Assembly (NCBI GenBank): GCA_902603055.1
Contig: CACKTD010000002.1
Coordinates: 1 to 64,000, forward strand
Source of the DNA: Coxiellaceae bacterium
GTDB lineage: Bacteria > Pseudomonadota > Gammaproteobacteria > Comchoanobacterales > Comchoanobacteraceae
Reading direction: 5' to 3'
DNA length: 64,000 bases
The position numbers and the translations under genes were made by a program. Under the pieces are notes generated by a model. That model saw only the letters and a list, made by a program, of their open reading frames with translations. It was not told the DNA's origin and did no database searches. The stretch's first letter is position 1, and each line of letters opens with the position of its first letter. Of the stretch, positions 16,964-25,292 are shown piece after piece.

Positions 16964-18958
16964 ATGGGAAACGAGATAATTAAAAATTTAAATCAAATAG
17001 AATTTCTAAAGGTAGTTAGTACACAGCCACGCTATTCCATAGACCTTCAGTTAGAGCAGTATACTAAAACATGGTATATAAAAAACCTGACTGCTATATT
17101 TGCCATATTATCTGCTGCAGTTACAGCTTCTGTGGCTATTCCAAGCATAAGTGGTTGGAATCAATTTGATGGATCTAGTGGTAGTCAATTTACCAAACCA
17201 GAACTCGTTTTTTCATGGGTAGCAACATTAAGTGCATTATCATTTGATTTTAGAGAAGTGAATGATGACATTGATCGAAAATATTCGATTACTGAAGAAT
17301 ATAATCTCTTGCAACAAGGAATGGATTTTATGAAAGCCATTGCATTTTCGATATCCAAAGGTAGGCACGACTCGAATAATCTTGAAATGATTGTGGATAA
17401 TTTTGTATATGAGTATTTAACTAAGTACGGTGGTTTTGACTTAATTAAGGATGGTAAAGCAGTTAATTTAATAGAAGTATTAAATAACTCATTAAGTGTT
17501 TGGAAAGATAAATTAAAATATAATGATCAGATCTGTCTTGAAACAGTTGAACCATTCTTTAAAGATTATGATGATCTTATTCAAGCTATTTCAAACGGTT
17601 TAAAGCAAGATAATAATCAGTTCAAGCATCAGTATTTATCAATTCATGATGACAACAACACGGATACAAATCCTTTGTTAAGTAACTATTATCCAGAAAC
17701 TACTTTGATACATGATGAAGTAGATGCGATAAAATCTTTAATCGATAAATCATCAGAAGATAAGGTTAAGCAAATTAAAATAGATATTATCATTTACAAA
17801 TTCTTTGCTATAAAAAAGGCAAATATTTTAAAGAATATTTCTGATGAGGATGAGAAAATCAGAGTACTTGATGAGAATAGGGATTATTTAAAAAAGTGGT
17901 TCCGGTTGTCAAACTTTTCATATATGGATAACTCCTATTATGGTGTATCTTCATTATTTCAAACGTTTAAAAATTCAGGTGTTCCTGTTAGTAATCTTAA
18001 TGTTCTTGCAGCTTTTGCTGAAGGCGTACTATGTGCAGTATTTACTGTGATATTAATCAGTGCATTATTCAGTGCAAATATTAACTTTATGGCTTTACCA
18101 ATTGGGTTAATAGTAACTTTAACAGTATTATGTGGCTTAGCTTCTGCCTGGCCTTCATATCACAATACTAGAAAGTTTATTCAGAAAACATTTGAAACAG
18201 CTCTATATGATTTGTTGGAGTGGGTTAAGGGTAGTAAGCAAATTAATGATAAAAAAGCATTATTTGCTATTTCCATCGCACTTTTAACTGCAAGTGGAGT
18301 TGGGTTATTAATTTTTTTCGTAGCATTAACAACATTTGCAGTGATGCCATTCCCAGTGCCCATATTATTAACTTCTTTAGTTTCCATTACATTAGCAGCT
18401 TTCGCATTCATAGCAGTATTTTCTAAATCATCTAAACAGATGTATCAGGCTTATGATTTGTTGTTAGATCATTTTGCAAACATAAATTGGCCAAGCATTA
18501 TTCGAAAATCACTTGGCAGTATCGTTTTTGCCACAGCCATAATGTTAATTCCTTTAGCATTTGGAGTTAATTTATTTACGATGAGCCCTCTCATTGCCTT
18601 TGCAATAATGGCTGCAAGTTTTGTATTGTTTGGAAGTATGTTAACTAATAAAAGCTCTGCTTTAAATTGGGCATCAATGAATATTAATTCGGTTTCAACA
18701 ATCTTTGCTGTATTTTTTGCAGTGAGTCTGACATTGCTTACATTAACTGGCTCATTACCACTTGCAGCTACGGTTGCCGCAATATGTAGTGTGGCAGTTG
18801 CAACACACCATTATTGTAATCAGTATGTAGTACTAATTGATTATAAGATGGAATCAATTAAAGAGGTAGTTAGTATCTCAGAAAATGATATAGAAATAGA
18901 TGGGGATAATATCCCATTGTTGCCTTTAAATCATACTGATCAGGAATTTACGATCTAA
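16964..18958 (+). CDS. Large multi-span membrane protein of unknown function
   Basis: From the ATG at 16964 the product is 664 residues; an ATG at 16913 would add 17, and neither has a good ribosome-binding site. One or two N-terminal spans (~residues 37-85) precede a ~250-residue helical, charged soluble region. A dense cluster of about eight hydrophobic segments and a 30-residue acidic C-terminal tail follow. I recognise no enzymatic motif. It converges on, and overlaps by 11 bases, another large membrane protein with the same layout. Candidates are a lineage-specific envelope protein or secreted effector. Confidence 0.75.
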   Translation: MGNEIIKNLNQIEFLKVVSTQPRYSIDLQLEQYTKTWYIKNLTAIFAILSAAVTASVAIPSISGWNQFDGSSGSQFTKPELVFSWVATLSALSFDFREVNDDIDRKYSITEEYNLLQQGMDFMKAIAFSISKGRHDSNNLEMIVDNFVYEYLTKYGGFDLIKDGKAVNLIEVLNNSLSVWKDKLKYNDQICLETVEPFFKDYDDLIQAISNGLKQDNNQFKHQYLSIHDDNNTDTNPLLSNYYPETTLIHDEVDAIKSLIDKSSEDKVKQIKIDIIIYKFFAIKKANILKNISDEDEKIRVLDENRDYLKKWFRLSNFSYMDNSYYGVSSLFQTFKNSGVPVSNLNVLAAFAEGVLCAVFTVILISALFSANINFMALPIGLIVTLTVLCGLASAWPSYHNTRKFIQKTFETALYDLLEWVKGSKQINDKKALFAISIALLTASGVGLLIFFVALTTFAVMPFPVPILLTSLVSITLAAFAFIAVFSKSSKQMYQAYDLLLDHFANINWPSIIRKSLGSIVFATAIMLIPLAFGVNLFTMSPLIAFAIMAASFVLFGSMLTNKSSALNWASMNINSVSTIFAVFFAVSLTLLTLTGSLPLAATVAAICSVAVATHHYCNQYVVLIDYKMESIKEVVSISENDIEIDGDNIPLLPLNHTDQEFTI

Positions 18959-21062
18959 TTCTAATTACATTGTGTATAGAACTCAGTTCACTCAAATCAA
19001 AGTCAGAATTCTTTACAGATGTATAGTCTTTAAAGTCTGACTTAAATTCTTCACTTATCACAGGAAGTGCAGGATCTGAGCTAAACAAGTCCTGTAATGT
19101 TTGTTGGAAATTATATCCCTTACAGTCAAAGAAATCCTTAATTGAGATATATAACAATGCTGCGCTTAAAATAACGATAGATGGTGTTGCAATCCAAGGC
19201 AATATAGTTAAGGTGTATTGAGGGAGTATTAGGGATAACGCTGAGTCAGGTCTAAACATCATCCATAACCAAAAGCACGTATTGCATGTAACTGCCATGA
19301 CTAAGACTAACCATCCAGTAGGGCTTTGCATTATACCTTCACTTAAAGATTTGGTTGTTTTTGCAACCGCATTAGCCATTAGAGGAGTCACAGCAAAAAA
19401 AGTTAAACCAAAACCTGCCCACCCGAATATAAGCTCAAATGTAGTGAGTGCATTAATATTTGTAATTGTAAATGATGCAATCATGGTTGGGTGCATCACC
19501 AGACTAGGATTTATGAGAAGATTTACAAATATCACTCCTGCCATAAAGTTAAAGCTAGAAACAGCAAGGGCCATGATGATTGACATGGTATATGCAAAAA
19601 AGGTGTTCTGTTCAAAAAACTTTAACGTGTTGACGTACATAGAGTTTATATCGAAAGAACGAGTTGCTTTTCTATCCAGTTTGACCTTTAATTTATCTTC
19701 ATCTATGTCTTCAGCAAAGAGTTGTGCAGTAGCACGCATATTATTTCGGGTCAATCCATATGCAGCTATTCCACCAGCAATAGCAAATAACGCAACTAAG
19801 GTGTAACCTAATGGAGCGCTAATTACAAAGCTTGGTATACCAAAGATAAAGAGGAATGGTGCGATGATATACAACGCTGATGGTGATAATCCAACAGCAT
19901 TCCCAAATATTGCATTCAAGGTTCCCATAAAATTAGCAAGCATATCAAGTAAATACTGAGTATTACTTTGCTTCTTATCGATTGAGTTATAAGCATCTGC
20001 TGTAGTTTTAATGTTTTGGGCCATTAATATGTGCTCTAGAAACTCTTTACCAGATGTGGACATACTTTTAACAATGTTTTTGGATATGTAATATTGCTCA
20101 TAAAGCTCTTGATTATCTATTGTTTTATCTTTGTCTTTTCTATCGTTTAATGCTATCAGAGTATCTCTGAATGCGTTAATAATGTAGTGAGAACCTTCAC
20201 CCTCCTTTTCCAGTTCAAATTTTTGATCTGTAATGTTTGAACTGATTTTTATAAGTGATTGGTGAAACTCCTCTACATTACCATGTTTTTTCAGTTCAAT
20301 TGATTTCTCAGTAAATAATGCGGCTAGTTTCAAAGTATCACTGGTATTGATCATATCTTGAAGAAAAGTAGCTCTTAATGTCTTATTGTCTTCATCTCCT
20401 TGATGTTTTTCTCTGTGGGCTGTGTAAGTGTTCAATATTTCTGAATTTTGTTGAAGCAACTCTTGGAAACCTTTTGTAAACATATGGTTAATAAGTCCTT
20501 TTGATATTAATTCTACATATTGACTTAAGGACCCTGTATCTCCATCGACACAATACATTTTATTGCGAGATATTTTTCGCAAAACATTAGATATGTATTT
20601 ATGAACAGTAGTAAGCGCTTTATCATTTCCATTAAGATCATCAAGGTTAAATTCAAACTGCTTATCATCAAAATTTATTGTTTTTGTTCCCTTAGGGTTG
20701 AAATAGGTAGATAAGCTATTTATGGCAGCTTTACCAATATCAGGAATATAAACAATTGCCCAGGGTATTGCGTACATTAGAAATATACTTAAAATAATGA
20801 CACCAGCAGTTACAGGCGAAAAGATAATGGATAGTGGGGCATATAGCACGATAGTTGCAAAGTTGATTATAGATGCTGCAGTACCAAGTCCCGTTAGGAA
20901 TCCTGCAAATAATGCAGTGCTTAAAAAGACAACTGTATAAAATAATATTTGTTGATATGGCCCAGATAAATTAACCTTAGACCGGCGGACAAAAAAATTA
21001 CCAACTGTTTCAGCAGCTTGTGACATTAATTTAATTTGATTTGATGACGTACCCTCAGACAT
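18948..21062 (-). CDS. Large multi-span membrane protein of unknown function
   Basis: A GGAG lies 7 bases before the ATG at 21062 but only 1 base before the alternative ATG at 21068, so the inner start (704 residues) is preferred. The N-terminus has three to four spans (residues ~40-120). A ~270-residue helical, polar region (~130-385) follows, then seven or so spans, ending in a 60-residue acidic/serine tail. No catalytic motif is recognised. The architecture parallels the convergent neighbour, but I see no clear sequence similarity by eye. Confidence 0.75.
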   Translation of the reverse strand: MSEGTSSNQIKLMSQAAETVGNFFVRRSKVNLSGPYQQILFYTVVFLSTALFAGFLTGLGTAASIINFATIVLYAPLSIIFSPVTAGVIILSIFLMYAIPWAIVYIPDIGKAAINSLSTYFNPKGTKTINFDDKQFEFNLDDLNGNDKALTTVHKYISNVLRKISRNKMYCVDGDTGSLSQYVELISKGLINHMFTKGFQELLQQNSEILNTYTAHREKHQGDEDNKTLRATFLQDMINTSDTLKLAALFTEKSIELKKHGNVEEFHQSLIKISSNITDQKFELEKEGEGSHYIINAFRDTLIALNDRKDKDKTIDNQELYEQYYISKNIVKSMSTSGKEFLEHILMAQNIKTTADAYNSIDKKQSNTQYLLDMLANFMGTLNAIFGNAVGLSPSALYIIAPFLFIFGIPSFVISAPLGYTLVALFAIAGGIAAYGLTRNNMRATAQLFAEDIDEDKLKVKLDRKATRSFDINSMYVNTLKFFEQNTFFAYTMSIIMALAVSSFNFMAGVIFVNLLINPSLVMHPTMIASFTITNINALTTFELIFGWAGFGLTFFAVTPLMANAVAKTTKSLSEGIMQSPTGWLVLVMAVTCNTCFWLWMMFRPDSALSLILPQYTLTILPWIATPSIVILSAALLYISIKDFFDCKGYNFQQTLQDLFSSDPALPVISEEFKSDFKDYTSVKNSDFDLSELSSIHNVIRIRS

Positions 21063-21134
21063 ACTCATACTCCATTATTGTTACAATTCGAACAAAATCG
21101 GATAATAATGTCAAGAAATTAAATTTTTGTTTTG

Positions 21135-21767
21135 TTATGGGATATTGATGAAGTCAGAATTAGATAGCCAATCATCGTCTGGATAATATGCTAAAACTAG
21201 GCTGCCAGGTTTTAATATTTGTGTTATGTATTTCATAGATTCGGGACTGACTGCGAAACAACCATAGCTTCTTCCAATACAACGTTCTGTTTTGATACTA
21301 CATTGATCTTTAACATAATGTGCTGAATGGAAAACAATCCCGCGTTTTTCAGCATTATCATTAAATCCAGAATCAAGACCTACCAATTGAATCGATTTCC
21401 CATGTTTTCCATAATAGTATTTACCCGTTACAAAAACACCAATACTAGATTTTAAGGAGCCAGGTTTATTCGAAAATGAATTTGACTCAATAAACCCGGA
21501 ATATTTTCCATGTGCGACATGAAACTGCTTTAAAACTACATTATTTTCCATATCGATAATCCATAAACGAGGTTCGTTTGCTGATATTTCATAATCAACG
21601 ACCGCTACAATCGGGGTTTCAACCATATGTTCGTTTTTAGCTTTTGAATAGGCTATATTCACTATCCTCATTACATGATATGGCGGTGGTGAATTAAGTC
21701 TAGCACTACCATAACTGGCAATAATTAGCATAAAAGAAAGTAGTAATTTGGTGATATTGGTAAACAT
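21135..21767 (-). CDS. Murein L,D-transpeptidase catalytic-domain protein (YkuD_2-like)
   Basis: The 210-residue protein begins with a signal peptide (about residues 1-20). The segment IVFHSAHYV and the later CIGRSYGCFAVSPES reproduce the His and GRSxGC catalytic arrangement of the YkuD_2 branch of L,D-transpeptidase-like proteins. Substrate in the family is peptidoglycan stem peptide. The gene is monocistronic, divergent from the lipoprotein gene at 21848. Two extra cysteines (KDQCSIKTERC) could form a disulfide. Confidence 0.8.
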   Translation of the reverse strand: MFTNITKLLLSFMLIIASYGSARLNSPPPYHVMRIVNIAYSKAKNEHMVETPIVAVVDYEISANEPRLWIIDMENNVVLKQFHVAHGKYSGFIESNSFSNKPGSLKSSIGVFVTGKYYYGKHGKSIQLVGLDSGFNDNAEKRGIVFHSAHYVKDQCSIKTERCIGRSYGCFAVSPESMKYITQILKPGSLVLAYYPDDDWLSNSDFINIP

Positions 21768-21847
21768 TTTTTATTTTATTTTAACCTAAAACGAAAAAAA
21801 AAACAATATTTATACTACAATTAAGAGTATTGGCGGAGGATTCAAGG

Positions 21848-22093
21848 ATGAATTTAAAAACATTATTATGTTCAACAGCTTTAAGTGTATTGTTAATTGG
21901 TTGTGATGCAACTGGAATTTCAAACGAAGATGGTGGTACTATATTAGGCGGAGTATTAGGTGGTATTGCTGGTTCACAGATCGGAAAAGGAACTGGAAAT
22001 ACTGCTGCAACAATTGGTGGTGCAATTGTTGGTGCTGGAGTTGGACGCAAGGTTGGTAAATCAGTTGATGAAACTGAAAAGAAAGGTAATTAA
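21848..22093 (+). CDS. Small glycine-zipper lipoprotein
   Basis: The 81-residue precursor starts MNLKTLLCSTALSVLLIGC, with a lipobox LIGC at Cys19. Most of the mature part is a glycine zipper (GGVLGGIAGSQIGKG, then GGAIVGAGVGRKVGK), as in 17-kDa surface antigen/OmpA-slip family lipoproteins. GGAGGA upstream gives a good ribosome-binding site for the ATG at 21848. It is followed 28 bases later by a related surface lipoprotein. Probably envelope-associated. Confidence 0.85.
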   Translation: MNLKTLLCSTALSVLLIGCDATGISNEDGGTILGGVLGGIAGSQIGKGTGNTAATIGGAIVGAGVGRKVGKSVDETEKKGN

Positions 22094-22121
22094 TTGAGTT
22101 ATTGTTAAGAAGGTTTAAGTT

Positions 22122-22643
22122 ATGTTTAAGAAAGTATCAAATAAAAGCATTTTCAAAGGTTCAACATTAGTATGTTGCACCTTAGTCACTTTAGCTATGA
22201 CGGGTTGCCAACAGCCTCCAAGCTTTATGAGACAAAATACAGCTGAGATAATTAGGAATAACCCTTCACCTGAAAAGTTTTATGGTGGTGTTGTTGGTTC
22301 AGGAATATCTGCATTTGCAACTCAAGAATATTCAACGGGAAACATGTCTGGTGATCTAGTTGGGCTATTTAATGAGAGAGATATTGATAAGACAATGGAT
22401 GTTGTGAACCGATTAAAAATTGCCAATATCTTAGAGTTTAAGCCATCAAATCAATGGCAAACTTGGCGTGACGGTCCAAATAATATCAAATATAGTCTAA
22501 AGCCTGGTCGACCAATCTTCTCTGAAGACGGTGATAAAACTTGCCGAGATTATGATATTGTATCAGAAAGTAGTATAGGTAATCGAAGTACTTCTGGAAC
22601 TGCATGTCGTACTGGTGATGGAAACTGGCTACTTGTCTCTTAA
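22122..22643 (+). CDS. Lipoprotein of the 17-kDa surface-antigen / RT0821-Lpp0805 type
   Basis: The 173-residue precursor has a signal sequence ending LAMTGC (Cys29). A short glycine segment (GGVVGSGISAFA) resembles the zipper of its neighbour. The C-terminal ~60 residues (W..GPNNIKYSLKPGRP, CRDYDI, GTACRTGDGNWLLV) match the pattern of the surface-antigen C-terminal domain with two conserved cysteines. The two lipoproteins look like a split or duplicated version of one antigen architecture. It overlaps the convergent aas-like gene by 15 bases. Confidence 0.72.
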   Translation: MFKKVSNKSIFKGSTLVCCTLVTLAMTGCQQPPSFMRQNTAEIIRNNPSPEKFYGGVVGSGISAFATQEYSTGNMSGDLVGLFNERDIDKTMDVVNRLKIANILEFKPSNQWQTWRDGPNNIKYSLKPGRPIFSEDGDKTCRDYDIVSESSIGNRSTSGTACRTGDGNWLLVS

Positions 22644-25208
22644 TACACCTATTTGCTTTGTCAGTACAGGATAATTGGTTTTACCGGTACTGAGTTTAGG
22701 AATATCCTTTTCAAAGATAATCTCTTTCGGAGTCATTAAGTTGGAAAGCGTTTCTTTGGGTATCTTAGAGCGAATAAGTTTTAAGCTTAAATTTGGATCT
22801 TCTGTTACTAAAATAAGTTTTTCACCCCGTTTGTCATCCTTTACCGTAATGATCGCATTTGTGTATCCAGGAAAGTGGTAACCAATGATTTGCTCAATTG
22901 CTTCAAGGGAGAGCATTTCGCCACTAATTTTTGCAAACCGTCTCTTTCGTCCATGAATCGTTAAAAAACCTTTATCATCCTGACTTACAATATCACCCGT
23001 TGCATACCAATCATTAACAGAAGAATCAATCACTAGAGGCTGGATGGACTTTGCATAACCTAACATAATATTAGGACCGCGAACTAAAAGTTCGCCACCT
23101 TCATCAATTTCAGGGATTTTTTTAATTTTAATTTCAATATCTGGAATAGGGCGCCCAACGGTTCCTATCTTGTGGTACATGCGGTTGTTGATTGAAATTA
23201 GTGGGCTTGTTTCAGTGGTGCCATATCCTTCAAATATTACAATACCAAAACGATTAATCCATTCTTCAAGTACCGAACGCTGTAATTTTTCACCACCCGC
23301 AAAAACGTATCTAATATTGTAAAAATCATATGAGTGAGCACATTTTGCATATTCCCTAAGAAATGTATTAGTTCCTATTAAGATAGTAGCATCACAACCA
23401 TATATTAATTCAGGAATTAGTCGATAATGCAGTGGGTTAGGGTACTGAAAAGAACGCACGCCACTCATCATAGGGGTTATAAGCCCGATACTTAGCCCAA
23501 AAGCATGAAATGTAGGTAGGCTGTTGAATATGACGTCTTTGGTGTGAAAGTCTATTGAGGTGCTTATTTGGGCGATCTGAGCCACAATATTTCTATGTGA
23601 GAGTATAATGGTTTTAGGTTTCTTCTCAGAGCCTGAACTTAATAGGGCAACTGCAGGAGAATCAGGGTGGATTTTATTGGAATATCCCATTAGACCAAGC
23701 ACCCCATTGATTTTTGATTTTAAGGATATTTTTAAAGTGTCTATATAGTTTACAGTTACTTTTAGCTTCTCTAACTCTTCCACTAGATTATCTAGCTTTT
23801 GATGTTGAATAAACTTTTTGGCAGTGACAAGGTGTTTAACTTTTAAGTCTTTGATAGTTTCAATCAATGCAGTTTCACTTAAAGAATAATTTAAAATAAC
23901 CATTTTTTTACCTTTTGACCACAAACCAAATAATGTTGTTGCAAAAGCGATACTGTTAGGAAGTAATAGTGCTGTCCATTCGTCCGTTATCGTTTGAGAA
24001 AGTTGATGGCCAAGACAACCAGCTTCTAATAAGAACCGTCCTGTCTTTTTTGGTTTGTGTTGATAATCCTCCAAAATAATATGATTGTAACCACATTTCT
24101 TATACATGTCGTAAAGACTTTTCCAAAGATTTTTGGGTACAAAGGTCGTGTGATACATTAAATCTTTCATGATATCAAAGAAAACAACACCGTAATTTGT
24201 TCGATCCAATGTCTTATCGATTTTTTTTGGTTCTAATACTTTAAGTGTAATGCGTGGGAAAATCCTTTTTTTGCCCAGTTTGAATGGAGATAGATAGGAA
24301 AACTGAGAGCCTTCAATACGGACTGGTAATAGATAAGCATCGGTTTTAGCTGCAATTAATAAAGGACCATCATAAATTTTCATCATAGCGCCAGTGGTTG
24401 TGTGTCTTCCTTCGGGGAATATCACAATGGTTTTATGATTTTCAACAAGTTCAATTAATGTTTTGAGGGCAACTGGTTTTGCAGGATCAATTGAAACATG
24501 GTCATTCAGAAAATTAAAGAAAGAAAAGAAGTATTTTTTAGCTGTAAAGCGATTAACGGCAAATGTGAGCTCAGTTGGCAAAAATGCACTTAATATTAAG
24601 CTGTCCAACCAAGACTGATGGTTTGCAATGACAATTCTTTTTTTGTGTTTAGTGAAATTTTCTAAACCCTCAATTTTGGCCCTAAAAAATGTCCCGAGAA
24701 CTAAACGCAGAATACTTACTAGGAACGCACGTGGCATGAGCTTTATCATGTAAACACATGAAATTATATTGACGGCAATCCATGTGAGTAAAATTCCAAA
24801 ATGCATATACCCTAGTGAAACACCTATGATGATGAGTATGATATGGTAATTTTTATATTGATACGAAAAGAATTTAAGCTTTCTTAAAGGAATATAGGCA
24901 GTTGTAAGGAAAACACTAATAAATGCAATATGGAAATCCCAGTAATTTGGTTCGGTCAATGACCAATGTATCAATGCAAGTGTTATGAATAGGTTTGATA
25001 GTGCAAGAGAGGCTGCGTCATTCATTTGCTCTTGAGTTTTCTTGTAGAGTAGGTAACCTAATCCAATGCCAATCATTGAAAATGCAATAGCTGTGGGAAT
25101 GCTTGGTGCTGCAATCAGCCCATATCCAATTAATAAACCGAGCTGTAACTCTATGTATCGGATACCAATTTTCAAGTGTGATCGTTGTCTGCTCATCGTA
25201 AATACCAA
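22629..25208 (-). CDS. aas: Bifunctional acyltransferase / acyl-ACP synthetase (Aas-like) with N-terminal membrane region
   Basis: The 859-residue protein has three parts. Residues 1-170 hold about five hydrophobic spans. Residues ~170-330 are a PlsC-type acyltransferase with the NHxxxxD motif NHQSWLD (~196-202) and FPEGRH (~264). Residues ~380-859 are an adenylate-forming domain with LLSSGSEKKPKTIILSHRN, GYGTTETSP and WYATGDI. In E. coli, Aas reacylates lysophosphatidylethanolamine at the inner membrane but lacks the N-terminal spans. Many Aas homologues instead carry an MFS (LplT-like) module; this one is much shorter. Confidence 0.85.
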   Translation of the reverse strand: MVFTMSRQRSHLKIGIRYIELQLGLLIGYGLIAAPSIPTAIAFSMIGIGLGYLLYKKTQEQMNDAASLALSNLFITLALIHWSLTEPNYWDFHIAFISVFLTTAYIPLRKLKFFSYQYKNYHIILIIIGVSLGYMHFGILLTWIAVNIISCVYMIKLMPRAFLVSILRLVLGTFFRAKIEGLENFTKHKKRIVIANHQSWLDSLILSAFLPTELTFAVNRFTAKKYFFSFFNFLNDHVSIDPAKPVALKTLIELVENHKTIVIFPEGRHTTTGAMMKIYDGPLLIAAKTDAYLLPVRIEGSQFSYLSPFKLGKKRIFPRITLKVLEPKKIDKTLDRTNYGVVFFDIMKDLMYHTTFVPKNLWKSLYDMYKKCGYNHIILEDYQHKPKKTGRFLLEAGCLGHQLSQTITDEWTALLLPNSIAFATTLFGLWSKGKKMVILNYSLSETALIETIKDLKVKHLVTAKKFIQHQKLDNLVEELEKLKVTVNYIDTLKISLKSKINGVLGLMGYSNKIHPDSPAVALLSSGSEKKPKTIILSHRNIVAQIAQISTSIDFHTKDVIFNSLPTFHAFGLSIGLITPMMSGVRSFQYPNPLHYRLIPELIYGCDATILIGTNTFLREYAKCAHSYDFYNIRYVFAGGEKLQRSVLEEWINRFGIVIFEGYGTTETSPLISINNRMYHKIGTVGRPIPDIEIKIKKIPEIDEGGELLVRGPNIMLGYAKSIQPLVIDSSVNDWYATGDIVSQDDKGFLTIHGRKRRFAKISGEMLSLEAIEQIIGYHFPGYTNAIITVKDDKRGEKLILVTEDPNLSLKLIRSKIPKETLSNLMTPKEIIFEKDIPKLSTGKTNYPVLTKQIGVLRDK

Positions 25209-25292
25209 CTTTAATTAACAAGATTTGATTATAATGTTGGTTTATACCTCAACGCAATGATATATTATACATTTTGTAGTGTGAGAGAAAAG

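Noticed and set aside
19282-19806. 174-codon open frame antisense to the large membrane protein at 18948-21062
   Set aside because: It lies wholly inside a longer coding frame with clear membrane-span patterns, has no family motif, and looks like a mirror of the hydrophobic codons.
16964-21062. Mobile-element or prophage origin of the orphan membrane genes
   Set aside because: No integrase, transposase, terminal repeats, target duplications or shift in base composition is visible around them.
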